A DNA stretch of 64,000 bases, taken from contig NZ_PDHM01000003.1 of NCBI RefSeq assembly GCF_002573715.1, forward strand, positions 80,087 through 144,086. Reading direction: 5' to 3'. How positions within the stretch are numbered: the first letter of the stretch is position 1; every line of letters begins with the position of its first letter. The stretch is from Paenibacillus sp. EZ-K15. Lineage in GTDB: Bacteria > Bacillota > Bacilli > Paenibacillales > Paenibacillaceae. A model generated the notes under the pieces. It saw only the letters and a program-made list of their open reading frames with translations. It made no database searches and was not told where the DNA came from. The translations under genes and the position numbers were made by a program. Positions 30,332 to 39,333 of this stretch are shown here, in pieces.

Positions 30332-32433
30332 GTCTCGGCAAGAAACTGGCACAAGGCTCCGCGCCGATGAGCATCCATCCAGCCCCACCCGTTTCCTCAG
30401 GTAGGGGCTGGAAGCCGTTATGGATGCTGGCTGGAGGTCTTGTGGCTCTGTTATTTCTCACATTTATCAGCTTGACGCAAGGGCTAGCGGATATATCCGT
30501 CAAAACGGTGGTCCAGGCTTTGGTGTCTCCTCAGGATATTGCAGATCATCATCTCATCCGCAGCGTGCGCCTTCCTCGAACAGTGATGGGCCTATTATCG
30601 GGCGCGGCCTTGGCGGTGTCGGGTGTGCTTATGCAGACCGTCACGCGCAACCCGCTGGCATCGGAGACAACGCTTGGCGTGAATGCCGGCGCTTATTTGG
30701 CCGTCGTGGCGGGGATGATCTTCTGGCCGGGACTGCTGCATCAGTATGCCCTTCCTTTGGCTGTGGCAGGAGGAACACTGGCGGCTGTAGCGGTTTATGC
30801 GCTGGCGGGAAAAACGCAGGGCTCCCCCTTGCGGATTGCATTGTCCGGGATGATTGTCACCCTGGTTTTATCCTCCGTTACGAGTGCGCTGGTGCTGCTG
30901 AACCAGCAAACGACGCAGGGGATTTTTCTGTGGGGCTCCGGCTCGCTAATTCAGAATGACTGGGATGGCGTAGCTTTTTCATGGCCGTGGATCATTGGCG
31001 GATTGATCGTGCTGTGTTTGGCGGTACGCCAGTGGGACATTCTGACCCTCAATGAAGAGTCGGCACGTTCCCTTGGCCAAAAAGTCGGCACCACCCGCTT
31101 GCTTGCGATGGGGGCAGCCATTGTGCTGGCCTGTGTAACCGTTAGTGTAGTGGGTCCGATCGGCTTTATCGGGCTGGTCGCTCCCCATCTGGTCCGCCTG
31201 TCCGGGGTGGTCCGGCATGCGGGGTTAATTCCGCTGGCTGCCTTATGGGGCTCTGCACTGCTTGTCGGGGCCGACACGGTGGCCAGGATGTTCATAAACG
31301 CCTACGGTGAGCTTCCGGTCGGGGCCATTACGGCCATGATCGGGGCTCCGTGCCTCATCTGGCTTGCCATGCGGGTATCCCGCTCGTTGATCGGAGGGCG
31401 CGGGGCTTCCGGCGGATCGGCCATGGCGGGCACGAGCCTGCGCCGGATACCTTATCCGGCCTTGGTAACGCTGTTCAGCGTGCTGCTGGTGCTGGTATGG
31501 GTATTCAGCCTGATGAGCGGCAGTCTGCGCATTCCCTTCACGGAAGTGCTGGCCGTGCTTACGGGAGGCGGCGAGTCGATGTATCGCCAGATTCTGCTGG
31601 AGTTCCGCTTGCCCAGGCTGTTGACTGCCGGTTTGTCTGGCATGGCACTGGCCGTCAGCGGCAGTCTTCTGCAGAATGCGGTCCGGAATCCGTTGGGGGA
31701 TCCCCAGGTGATCGGGGTGACCAGCGGAGCCGGTGCGGGCGCACTGCTTCTGATGGTAGGCTTTCCGCAATTGTCGGCTGGCTGGGTACCGGTCGGTGCG
31801 GTTCTCGGGGGTATGGCTGCAGCCGCTTTGGTATATGCGGTGTCCTGGAAGAGAGGACTTCATCCGACGATTCTTACGCTGGTCGGCATTGCCGTCGCCG
31901 CGCTTGGTTCTGCCATCATCAATCTGATGATCATTCACGCGAAGGTCGACGTAGCGCCCGCATTATCCTGGATGGCGGGAAGCACGTATAACCGGGGCTG
32001 GACGGAGGTGCAGCGGATTGTTCCCGCCATTCTGATCCTGCTGCCGCTGGCTGCATGGCTCGGGCGGAAGGTGGATCTGCTGACGTTCAGCGAAGAAAGC
32101 TCCACCGGTCTTGGCCTTCATGTGCGGAATACCCGGATGTATGTGGCCATCATTGCGGTGCTGTTGGCTTCGATTGCCGCAGCCAATGTCGGCTCGGTCG
32201 GCTTTATCGGACTGCTTGCGCCGCATGCCGCCAGGATGCTGGTCGGCGCCCGCCATCGGCAATCGATGGTCATCGCGGCGCTGCTCGGCGGAATTTTGCT
32301 GGCTGGGGCAGACTGGATCGGGAGAGTGGTCATGATTCCGAAGGAATTGCCTTCGGGTATCGTTACCGCGCTTCTGGGTGCGCCTTATCTGTTATATCTG
32401 ATGGGGAAAACCAATAAGCTGAAGAAGAAATAA
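30328..32433 (+). CDS. FhuB-like fused siderophore permease (two FecCD domains)
   Basis: Most Gram-positives encode two separate FecCD permeases; here both are in one 701-residue protein of about 20 membrane helices. Each half has the FecCD signature, SVRLPRTVMGLLSGAALAVSG and FRLPRLLTAGLSGMALAVSG respectively, plus the ATPase-docking loops GFIGLVAPHLVR and GFIGLLAPHAAR. Its ATG overlaps the stop codon of the binding protein. No ATPase gene follows, so a FhuC/YusV-type ATPase elsewhere must energise it. Confidence 0.93.
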   Translation: MSLGKKLAQGSAPMSIHPAPPVSSGRGWKPLWMLAGGLVALLFLTFISLTQGLADISVKTVVQALVSPQDIADHHLIRSVRLPRTVMGLLSGAALAVSGVLMQTVTRNPLASETTLGVNAGAYLAVVAGMIFWPGLLHQYALPLAVAGGTLAAVAVYALAGKTQGSPLRIALSGMIVTLVLSSVTSALVLLNQQTTQGIFLWGSGSLIQNDWDGVAFSWPWIIGGLIVLCLAVRQWDILTLNEESARSLGQKVGTTRLLAMGAAIVLACVTVSVVGPIGFIGLVAPHLVRLSGVVRHAGLIPLAALWGSALLVGADTVARMFINAYGELPVGAITAMIGAPCLIWLAMRVSRSLIGGRGASGGSAMAGTSLRRIPYPALVTLFSVLLVLVWVFSLMSGSLRIPFTEVLAVLTGGGESMYRQILLEFRLPRLLTAGLSGMALAVSGSLLQNAVRNPLGDPQVIGVTSGAGAGALLLMVGFPQLSAGWVPVGAVLGGMAAAALVYAVSWKRGLHPTILTLVGIAVAALGSAIINLMIIHAKVDVAPALSWMAGSTYNRGWTEVQRIVPAILILLPLAAWLGRKVDLLTFSEESSTGLGLHVRNTRMYVAIIAVLLASIAAANVGSVGFIGLLAPHAARMLVGARHRQSMVIAALLGGILLAGADWIGRVVMIPKELPSGIVTALLGAPYLLYLMGKTNKLKKK

Positions 32434-32456
32434 CCGTCATGATGATTAAATATCCC

Positions 32457-32508
32457 AAAAAGGCTATTCCATAGTCGCCAAGAGAGGTGACATGGGATAG
32501 CCTTTTTT
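32457..32508 (+). terminator. Terminator of the iron-uptake operon
   Basis: AAAAAGGCTAT (32457-32467) pairs with ATAGCCTTTTT (32497-32507); T run included. Confidence 0.85.
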
Positions 32509-32579
32509 GTCTTCATTCGGTTGATTATTAGATTTGCCTCGCTTTGCTTTGCCTTGCTTCTTCTGGCTGTGGTCGGCTG

Positions 32580-33512
32580 TTAGGCTTCCGTGTACCGCAC
32601 AAAAGACAGGATGATATCCTGCGGATGATCTCCGAAACCCGAACCATATAGATTCAGGCCGTTCGGGTGCTCGGCGTCTTTCTTCACTTCAAAGCGGACG
32701 CGGATGGGCCGGTTAAAGGCAAGCTCCAGCGATTCGATGGTCGTGGTGCTGGACTCGTGGCCATTGACCTGGCTGCCTTGCTTGGTTACGCGCCATTCCG
32801 TCAGCATGCCGTACTCACTGCCGCTTCTCCATTTATCCGGGGTGAGTTTCCCCTTGCGATCACCAAAATCACCGGGACTTGTCCAAGTGCCTACAGGGAG
32901 GTCGTTGATGCTAACGGTGATGTCGGATGGCCAATCCTGCTGGAAGGAAGGCGCCTCGGAGCTAAGCTCCGCGCGGATGCGCAGCTCATCAAGAGCCGCT
33001 CCGGGCGGCATAGGGTTCGCAAAATAATATTCGATATATCCTGATCCCGAGAACCAGAGCAGCGCAGCCTCCGTTCGTTCCGGCATGTAAAAGGCGCGCG
33101 GGTCGTCAGGGGACCCGATCAGAGATCCGTCCCGAGCTGCCATACCGCATGTTGGCTCGATGAAACAGTGGGAGAACATACCGATCGGCATGTGGATTTC
33201 TTCCGTGCGCTGCAGCCCCTCGCCGGGCTTCGAGGGGAGTTCGAGAAAAATGGAGCGGCAGGTGACGGCGCAGATTTTTTCCCGATTCGCTCCTTGCGAA
33301 GAGACGATCAGATCCGCTTGCTCCAGCATCTGGACATTAATGGACACCGTAGGCTGCGCAATCCCAAGCGCCTCCGCCAACTGACCGACACTCATCGGTT
33401 TATCGCCGAGCGCTTCAAGGATGCGGACACGGACATCACTGGATAGGGCTTTGGCTACTTCCACGATCCGGGATGCCGGATAACGGTTGGTTTCCAGCTT
33501 CGATTCGTTCAT
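32580..33512 (-). CDS. ArsR-type regulator with a large C-terminal sensor domain
   Basis: Winged helix-turn-helix in the first ~85 residues (SSDVRVRILEALGDKPMSV, then QLAEALGIAQPTVSINVQML), then about 220 residues rich in beta structure with no similarity to standard ArsR proteins. The C-terminal part may bind a sugar, given the divergent GH2 gene 147 bases away. Paenibacillus genomes often pair this architecture with glycosidase genes. No metal-site cysteine cluster is apparent. Confidence 0.8.
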   Translation of the reverse strand: MNESKLETNRYPASRIVEVAKALSSDVRVRILEALGDKPMSVGQLAEALGIAQPTVSINVQMLEQADLIVSSQGANREKICAVTCRSIFLELPSKPGEGLQRTEEIHMPIGMFSHCFIEPTCGMAARDGSLIGSPDDPRAFYMPERTEAALLWFSGSGYIEYYFANPMPPGAALDELRIRAELSSEAPSFQQDWPSDITVSINDLPVGTWTSPGDFGDRKGKLTPDKWRSGSEYGMLTEWRVTKQGSQVNGHESSTTTIESLELAFNRPIRVRFEVKKDAEHPNGLNLYGSGFGDHPQDIILSFVRYTEA

Positions 33513-33552
33513 AATCCCCTTCCTTTACTGAAGAGTTGTAGTGACTCCAAGT

Positions 33553-33620
33553 GTACAATAAATTCGATATATTGTAAAAGTATAATGTACATTGCATTTA
33601 TTATATACAGATGCTAGAAT
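33553..33620 (+). promoter_or_regulatory. GH2 promoter with upstream dyads
   Basis: TTGCAT (33592-33597) and TAGAAT (33615-33620) are 17 bases apart. Upstream, TACAATA (33553-33559) and TATTGTA (33569-33575) form an inverted repeat, and AATGTACATT (33584-33593) is a second palindrome touching the -35 box. They are candidate sites for the divergent ArsR-type regulator. Confidence 0.6.
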
Positions 33621-33659
33621 AGGGGCAAATTCAGAAAAAGGAAAGGTTGTGTTCGCTTC

Positions 33660-36449
33660 ATGAAGACTCCTGTAGCACCCTCCATTCACACGGAAATTCC
33701 GCGCGCGGAGTACCCCAGACCGGATTTTGAACGAAAAGATTGGCTGAATTTGAACGGCCAGTGGTCGTTCCGGCTCGATACGGAAGGATCAGGTAATGTA
33801 CGACAGCAGGCAGGTACGAGCGCCGGTGATGACGCTACTGGCTTGCAGGGCGGAGACACCAGCCTTTTTACCTCAGAGATTACGGTGCCGTTCTCTTGGG
33901 TCAGTCCCTTGTCCGGTATTGAGCGTAACGAGAAGGGGGTAGGCTGGTATCGTCGGTCCGTGAAATGGGAGCCGGCGAAGAAGCAGTCCCGAATCTTTCT
34001 GCGGTTTGGCGCCGTGGATTATCTGTGTGATGCATGGGTCAACGGCAAGCATGTCGGCTCGCATCAAGGCGGCTACGGAGCCTTTGAATTTGACGTGACA
34101 ACAGTGTGGGATTCGGCAAAAGATAATACGATCGTTGTGCGTGCAGAGGACTTCGACCACAATTACCAAGCCCGAGGGAAGCAGGGGTATGGCGAGATCA
34201 GGGGCATTTGGCAGCCGGTTTGGCTGGAGGCCAGCCCCCAAACCTACTTGGAGCAAGCAATCTTTACAACCTCCATTGACGGTCAGATCGAATTGAAATC
34301 CAAGATCCAGGCTCAAGAAGCAGGCCCAGTGACACTCCAACTCTCGTTTGCGGAGGGCTCGGTTACGCATCAGGTGGAGTGGGAGCTGCAAGAAGGCGCG
34401 AATGAACGGACAACGGTATTCCAAGTCCACGACCCGCGGCTGTGGAGTCCCGAAACCCCTCATTTATACGAAGGGGAGCTGCGTCTGGCCGGTTCATCCG
34501 GCGAAGATGTCGTCCATACTTATTTTGGCATACGCGAGATCGGAACGGCGAAGTTCGACGGACGGGATTATCGCTGGATTACGCTCAACGGAAAGCCGAT
34601 CTATTTAAACGGGACGCTGGACCAATCCTACCACCAGACGGGATTTTTCACCTACCCGACGGATACGGAGATGCGGGACGAGATCTATCTGATGAAACGG
34701 CTTGGACTGAACTTCGTGCGAATTCATATTAAGCCGGAGGAGCCCCGCAAGCTGTATTGGGCGGATAAACTTGGGATTCTGGTAATGGAGGATATGCCAT
34801 GCTTCTGGGGTAATCCGGATGAAACGGCGCGTTCTGCCTATGAACGCGAAGCGCAGGAAGTGATTGAGCGGGACCGGAATCATCCGTCGATTTTTTCATG
34901 GGTTATGTTTAACGAAACTTGGGGACTCCGTACCGACAGTAAAACGACGGGTTTAACGGGCGGAGAGGAGCAGCACAGCTACTATCTTCCGGAGACGCAG
35001 GAATGGGTAAGGGAGAAATACAGATGGGCCAAGGAGCTGGACCCGACTCGGATTGTGGAGGACAATTCTCCATGCGCTTACGATCATGTGGAGACGGATA
35101 TCAACACGTGGCATTTTTACATCAATGGGTATGAACCGCTGCGCAATCATATCGAGGAGATTGTCCAGAAGACTCATCCGGGATCCGAACATAACTATAT
35201 CGGCGGCAATCAGCAAGGCGATGCTCCGCTCATGAACAGCGAATGTGGAAACGTGTGGGGAATTGACGGAGGAGCCGGGGACAGCGATCTCGCGTGGCAT
35301 TACCATTACATGCTGAACGAATTCCGGCGCCATGATAAGCTGTGCGGTTTCGTATTTACGGAATTCCGTGACGTGACAAACGAATTCAACGGCTACTACC
35401 GTCTGGATGGGACGGACAAAAAATTCGGGTATGAGGATTTTGTGCCGGGCATGACGATCGCGGACCTGCACACGCCGGACTTCATCGTGATTGACGCACC
35501 GCCTTGCCAGACGCTGGAGCAAGGGGCTGAGGCCGTCATACCGCTGCTGCGCTCCAGTTATTCGGATCAATACCATGGACAGAAGCTTATTCTGGCTTGG
35601 GAATTATCCTATGATCAGCTCGGAACGAAGGTTGTAACTGATCAAGGGACCCTGGAAGTGGCCTGGGAAGGCTACGGTGTTACGCCACTAACGGAATTGA
35701 AGCTTCGCATGCCGAAGACGGATGCAGTTGCGATCCTCGGAGTTCGCCTCGTGAATGCAGCGAACGGTGTGGTAACGCGCAACTTTACGACGTTTGACGT
35801 GCGTGGCGGAGAGGGACAGGGGAATGTTGGAGTGGAAGGCAGAACCATAAGCATCCCGGTTAACACATTCCGTGAGCAAAGCTTCGCCAACATGTGGGAG
35901 GCGCTTCAAGGCTCCAAAGTGAATGGCGGCGGAGAGGGCCGATTCGTCTATGAGGTGCAGCTGCCGGATCATGACGAACAGCCGCTGATCCGCGATATCG
36001 AGATTTTCTTCGAGGCTGGCGCGAAACGCTTATTAGCCAGAAATATCGAGGGTGCACGGCATCGCACGCACGGAATCGACTTTATGCACGGGGCGTCGGC
36101 AGACGTGGAGTATAACCCAAGCACTTATTATATGACGGATGAAGAGCTGCATGAATCCCGTGTATCCGTGTGGGTGGACGATGTTCAAATCGGCGAGGCT
36201 GTGCTCGCAGATGATCCTGCCGATAGCCGAGGCGTTCTGTCGTGGCACTATCAGCCGGTCAACAACCTTCTGGAAGAGGCCGGTTCGTACGGATACTTGT
36301 GCCAGGCACAGGTACCGGGAAGACTCGCGGCAGAGCTTGACCGCAAGCGCAGCTTCCGACTGGAGCTGCGGGCCGAGGAAGGCGGCATCAGTCTGTATGG
36401 TCGGAATGCAGGCCGCTATCCGATCGATTTGTTGGTGCGGTGCCGGTGA
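33660..36449 (+). CDS. Glycoside hydrolase family 2 (beta-galactosidase/glucuronidase/mannosidase type)
   Basis: 929 residues without signal peptide, so cytoplasmic. N-terminal jelly roll (LNLNGQWSFRLD, VGWYRRSV, WVNGKHVGSHQGGY), immunoglobulin-like domain, then TIM barrel with acid/base Glu419 in MFNETWG and nucleophile Glu528 in MNSECGNVWG. C-terminal ~270 residues add a carbohydrate-binding-like region. The substrate linkage cannot be fixed from sequence. Single gene between promoter and terminator, opposite an ArsR-type regulator. Confidence 0.88.
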   Translation: MKTPVAPSIHTEIPRAEYPRPDFERKDWLNLNGQWSFRLDTEGSGNVRQQAGTSAGDDATGLQGGDTSLFTSEITVPFSWVSPLSGIERNEKGVGWYRRSVKWEPAKKQSRIFLRFGAVDYLCDAWVNGKHVGSHQGGYGAFEFDVTTVWDSAKDNTIVVRAEDFDHNYQARGKQGYGEIRGIWQPVWLEASPQTYLEQAIFTTSIDGQIELKSKIQAQEAGPVTLQLSFAEGSVTHQVEWELQEGANERTTVFQVHDPRLWSPETPHLYEGELRLAGSSGEDVVHTYFGIREIGTAKFDGRDYRWITLNGKPIYLNGTLDQSYHQTGFFTYPTDTEMRDEIYLMKRLGLNFVRIHIKPEEPRKLYWADKLGILVMEDMPCFWGNPDETARSAYEREAQEVIERDRNHPSIFSWVMFNETWGLRTDSKTTGLTGGEEQHSYYLPETQEWVREKYRWAKELDPTRIVEDNSPCAYDHVETDINTWHFYINGYEPLRNHIEEIVQKTHPGSEHNYIGGNQQGDAPLMNSECGNVWGIDGGAGDSDLAWHYHYMLNEFRRHDKLCGFVFTEFRDVTNEFNGYYRLDGTDKKFGYEDFVPGMTIADLHTPDFIVIDAPPCQTLEQGAEAVIPLLRSSYSDQYHGQKLILAWELSYDQLGTKVVTDQGTLEVAWEGYGVTPLTELKLRMPKTDAVAILGVRLVNAANGVVTRNFTTFDVRGGEGQGNVGVEGRTISIPVNTFREQSFANMWEALQGSKVNGGGEGRFVYEVQLPDHDEQPLIRDIEIFFEAGAKRLLARNIEGARHRTHGIDFMHGASADVEYNPSTYYMTDEELHESRVSVWVDDVQIGEAVLADDPADSRGVLSWHYQPVNNLLEEAGSYGYLCQAQVPGRLAAELDRKRSFRLELRAEEGGISLYGRNAGRYPIDLLVRCR

Positions 36450-36490
36450 TCATGGCAAATATAAACCATTAATGTAACACATAATAGTAA

Positions 36491-36540
36491 GTGGGCTGTC
36501 CATTTGTAGTGAATAACTACGTGCCGGGCAGCCCATTTTG
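36491..36540 (+). terminator. Terminator after GH2 gene
   Basis: TGGGCTG (36492-36498) pairs with CAGCCCA (36529-36535), with an inner GTAGT/ACTAC stem, followed by TTTTG. Confidence 0.75.
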
Positions 36541-36633
36541 TATGGAGATTTTTCGACTCGGCCCTGAGGTGGAGATAGGGTGTTATCGGGTATTCTAGCC
36601 TTCTTTGAAATTAACGCCGCTCTCTTTCCTCAC

Positions 36634-37251
36634 TTAGTCTGTGCGTGCAATAATACGAGCAATCGCAGAATCTGTCTTTATAAGTAGCGGTAATGCTATA
36701 ATCTCAAAAGATTTTAGATTCAATAACTGATCAACATTCACTAGATTCTCAGCTAAAAGCACTTGATTATCAAATAGATATTTATGAATTTCAAATGGAA
36801 ACTTATCGGGTGATGGTGTATCCAACCCAATCATTTTTATCTTCTTTCGAACCACCAATTCAGCAAACTCTTTCGTTAAAGTTGGATATTCAGTAAAATA
36901 CTTCTCTTGCCTGAAGTAGATACTGTGTCCTGTATAAAGAATCAATATTGTTCCTTCATTTATCAAATGCTCGTATTCATCCTTATAATCGATTCGATTC
37001 ATTCCAGAGACATTCAACAATGTTCCTCTCCCAATAAATGATTCTAACGGGAAGTCACATAAGTATTGATCTGAATTCATTAAATGCATAGGACCATCAA
37101 TATGTGTTCCAGTATGCATATTGATGGTTAATTGATGATTACAGTAACCATCTGTCATCAGGTTTTTTGTTTGTATTAATTCCATCTCACTGTCACCAGG
37201 ATACGCAGGTAGCTGACTTTGGATCATGTGAGTCAAATCTATAAGCTTCAT
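36634..37251 (-). CDS. Cyclase family protein (kynurenine-formamidase-like hydrolase)
   Basis: PF04199-type metal hydrolase, 205 residues. The metal-binding signature HTGTHIDGP is intact near residue 46, and LIDLTHMI at the N terminus is typical. Members hydrolyse formylkynurenine or related amides, or are antibiotic-biosynthesis cyclases. AT-richer than the flanking GH2 gene. First recognisable gene at the left side of an apparently acquired block; no tryptophan-degradation genes lie nearby. Confidence 0.85.
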   Translation of the reverse strand: MKLIDLTHMIQSQLPAYPGDSEMELIQTKNLMTDGYCNHQLTINMHTGTHIDGPMHLMNSDQYLCDFPLESFIGRGTLLNVSGMNRIDYKDEYEHLINEGTILILYTGHSIYFRQEKYFTEYPTLTKEFAELVVRKKIKMIGLDTPSPDKFPFEIHKYLFDNQVLLAENLVNVDQLLNLKSFEIIALPLLIKTDSAIARIIARTD

Positions 37252-37459
37252 TGATATCCCTCATTCTTTTTTTCTTATCATTGCGAAGATTTCCTAGAAT
37301 ATTTCAGTATTAAAACTCGCTTGGCCTAGATATACGCCCTAATCCCAATCCATATAAAAATTCACCACGAGCTTTTCTTGCCCACAATCAGGACAATCAA
37401 GTGCTTACACGCCTCTCCCATAAACTCAACCACCGATCAAGAATAATCTTGTATAGATG

Positions 37460-38080
37460 TCAACTGATTTTTCTAACAACTATTTTTCTATACATCCCGT
37501 TCAGCATGACGGGGTTATCTTCTTCTATACTTAAATTTTTATTATTTCTTAGGTATAACTCTTCAAAATTCAATCCAATATCTGTTCCTAAGACCTTAAT
37601 GAGTGGTCTAAACAACTTTTTTGATAACGAGAGTTTATTGTTACTAGGGGTAAACTTATCGAAAATAACGATTCTTCCTTCTTGTTTTAAAACTCTACCC
37701 ATTTCTTGAAAACACTTGTCAGCATCAGGTACTACGGAAAGAATTAGACTTCCAACCACATAGTCAAACGACATATCGTTAAATGCCATATTTTGAGCGT
37801 CCATTTCTAAAAACTTAATGCGAGAATTCTTAAATTTCGCTCTTGCTTTTCTCAACATATCTGGTGAAAAATCTATAGCTGTTATATCTAAAGCATTATG
37901 GTTCAATAACTCTAAATCAGCTCCTGTGCCTACGCCGACAAAAAGTATCTTGTGTGTGTTATTGAAGGGAGTCTCTTGAAATATTTGTTTACGTGCATGG
38001 AGAAAAATGTTTGAATTGAAAATTTTATCGTAAATGGGGGACCAGATTTTATAAATAATTTTATTCCAATTGTTATTCAT
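37460..38080 (-). CDS. Class I SAM-dependent methyltransferase
   Basis: 206 residues from ATG 38080 (NNNWNKIIYKIWSPIYDKIF), preceded by AGGAG at 8 bases; upstream in-frame Met lacks a ribosome site. SAM loop ILFVGVGTGADLELL (motif I), acidic ITAIDFSPDML (motif post-I) and LEMDAQNMAF are clear. The N terminus resembles UbiE/PmtA-like phospholipid or quinone methyltransferases. Part of the AT-rich block; substrate unknown. Confidence 0.85.
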   Translation of the reverse strand: MNNNWNKIIYKIWSPIYDKIFNSNIFLHARKQIFQETPFNNTHKILFVGVGTGADLELLNHNALDITAIDFSPDMLRKARAKFKNSRIKFLEMDAQNMAFNDMSFDYVVGSLILSVVPDADKCFQEMGRVLKQEGRIVIFDKFTPSNNKLSLSKKLFRPLIKVLGTDIGLNFEELYLRNNKNLSIEEDNPVMLNGMYRKIVVRKIS

Positions 38081-38269
38081 TAGTTGGCTCTCCTGAGTGT
38101 GATTAATGATCTTTACTAAGATAGTCCATATCTGCATCCTGAATCATTTATATGAATTGCAATATCTCTTCTGCTTCTTTTAAATCTTTACATCCTTCAA
38201 TATCCATAAATCTTGTAATCTCTAACTAATGAGATAGTTGTAATAGCAAATTTCACCATTGGAGTAATC

Positions 38270-39133
38270 TCATTTTTTTAGGAAATGAATCGTTATTTCA
38301 TTTACGATTCCTGCATGCTCCATTGTTAGTGAATGGCAGGCCCCAGCGATTAAATGGATCTCCAGATTGAAAATTAATTTTTTTGCGTTTTCAATTGCCT
38401 GTTTTGCAGGGTATATTACCTCTTTGTCTCCTATAATTAACAAAGTAGGAATTTGGAAGTTATTAAATTCTTCTTTAGCAAATACGGATGGCATCACGTG
38501 GAGAAGCGGTTTAGCATGGCGATAACCCGCGATGACTTGAGCGTGAAATACAGGGTCTAATAACTCCCCTTTGCCAGAGAACCATCTAAAAGCCCTGTTA
38601 ATCCAATACTCAGTATGAAACAATAATGCAGGGTATATCTTCGAGAAGAATTTTAAACTTACATTATGGAAAGAGCCAGCAGGGGCATAAAGCATTAACT
38701 TTGACACACGTTCCGGATATGCAAGCGAAAAATTTAACGATAAGAATCCTCCCATCGAATGACCTGCCAAATCTACCTTATTAAATTGCAGTGCATTCAA
38801 AACTTCAAGTAACCAATGCCCTACTGCTTGCCTATTTTTTATTGCAACTGCTGGTTTACTTTTGCCGAAATCGCCCACGATATCAATGGCATATACACAG
38901 CGTTCTTGAATGAGCTGTTTCACATTGGGATACCACATCGTGCTGCTCATTGTCATTCCATGCAAAAGCAACAATGGTTTTTTACTCGTATCACCGAAGC
39001 ATAGGAGATGTGTTTCTCCGAATGTTGTCGGGATATATCGTGATGTATATTCCATGTCAAACATATCTAAACTTTTCTCGTAACAAAGATAGTATTCTTT
39101 TTCACCTAATTCATTTTTAAAGATTGAATTCAT
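38270..39133 (-). CDS. Alpha/beta hydrolase
   Basis: 287 residues, no signal peptide. LLLLHGMTMSSTMWYPN oxyanion region, nucleophile elbow GHSMGG, acid near LIIGDKEVIYP, and His in AGACHSLTME near the C terminus make a complete catalytic set. Immediately upstream of its ribosome site lies a perfect 26-bp dyad, so expression is probably regulated. Substrate unknown. Confidence 0.88.
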   Translation of the reverse strand: MNSIFKNELGEKEYYLCYEKSLDMFDMEYTSRYIPTTFGETHLLCFGDTSKKPLLLLHGMTMSSTMWYPNVKQLIQERCVYAIDIVGDFGKSKPAVAIKNRQAVGHWLLEVLNALQFNKVDLAGHSMGGFLSLNFSLAYPERVSKLMLYAPAGSFHNVSLKFFSKIYPALLFHTEYWINRAFRWFSGKGELLDPVFHAQVIAGYRHAKPLLHVMPSVFAKEEFNNFQIPTLLIIGDKEVIYPAKQAIENAKKLIFNLEIHLIAGACHSLTMEHAGIVNEITIHFLKK

Positions 39134-39147
39134 TAATTGCTCCGTCC

Positions 39148-39173
39148 TATTTCTGATATTCTTATCAGAAATA
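39148..39173. promoter_or_regulatory. Perfect dyad upstream of alpha/beta hydrolase gene
   Basis: TATTTCTGATA (39148-39158) and TATCAGAAATA (39163-39173) are exact complements with a 4-base spacer. It ends 15 bases before the start codon at 39133. It could be a repressor operator or a leader hairpin affecting translation. Confidence 0.6.
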
Positions 39174-39333
39174 AATATATTAAAAAGTATGAATCAGCAT
39201 ATCGCTGTTCAACTTAGCTGAGAGTTTTTCTGAAAAGCATCTTTAAATAGATAATCAGGGATATAAAGTGATTTTATGGCCTCTAACAAGCCTCGCAGGG
39301 TTGTTTGCTGATTTCACTTCCCCTAAAAGCCTT

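Noticed and set aside
37330..37440. Minus-strand fragment coding a CPDCG zinc-ribbon-like tail
   Set aside because: The frame has a stop just upstream and needs a frameshift to reach an ATG; too short to call a gene.
38120..38250. Minus-strand small frame ending in KEAEEILQFI
   Set aside because: Only about 20-25 codons without a ribosome binding site, joined to an upstream frame only by a frameshift.
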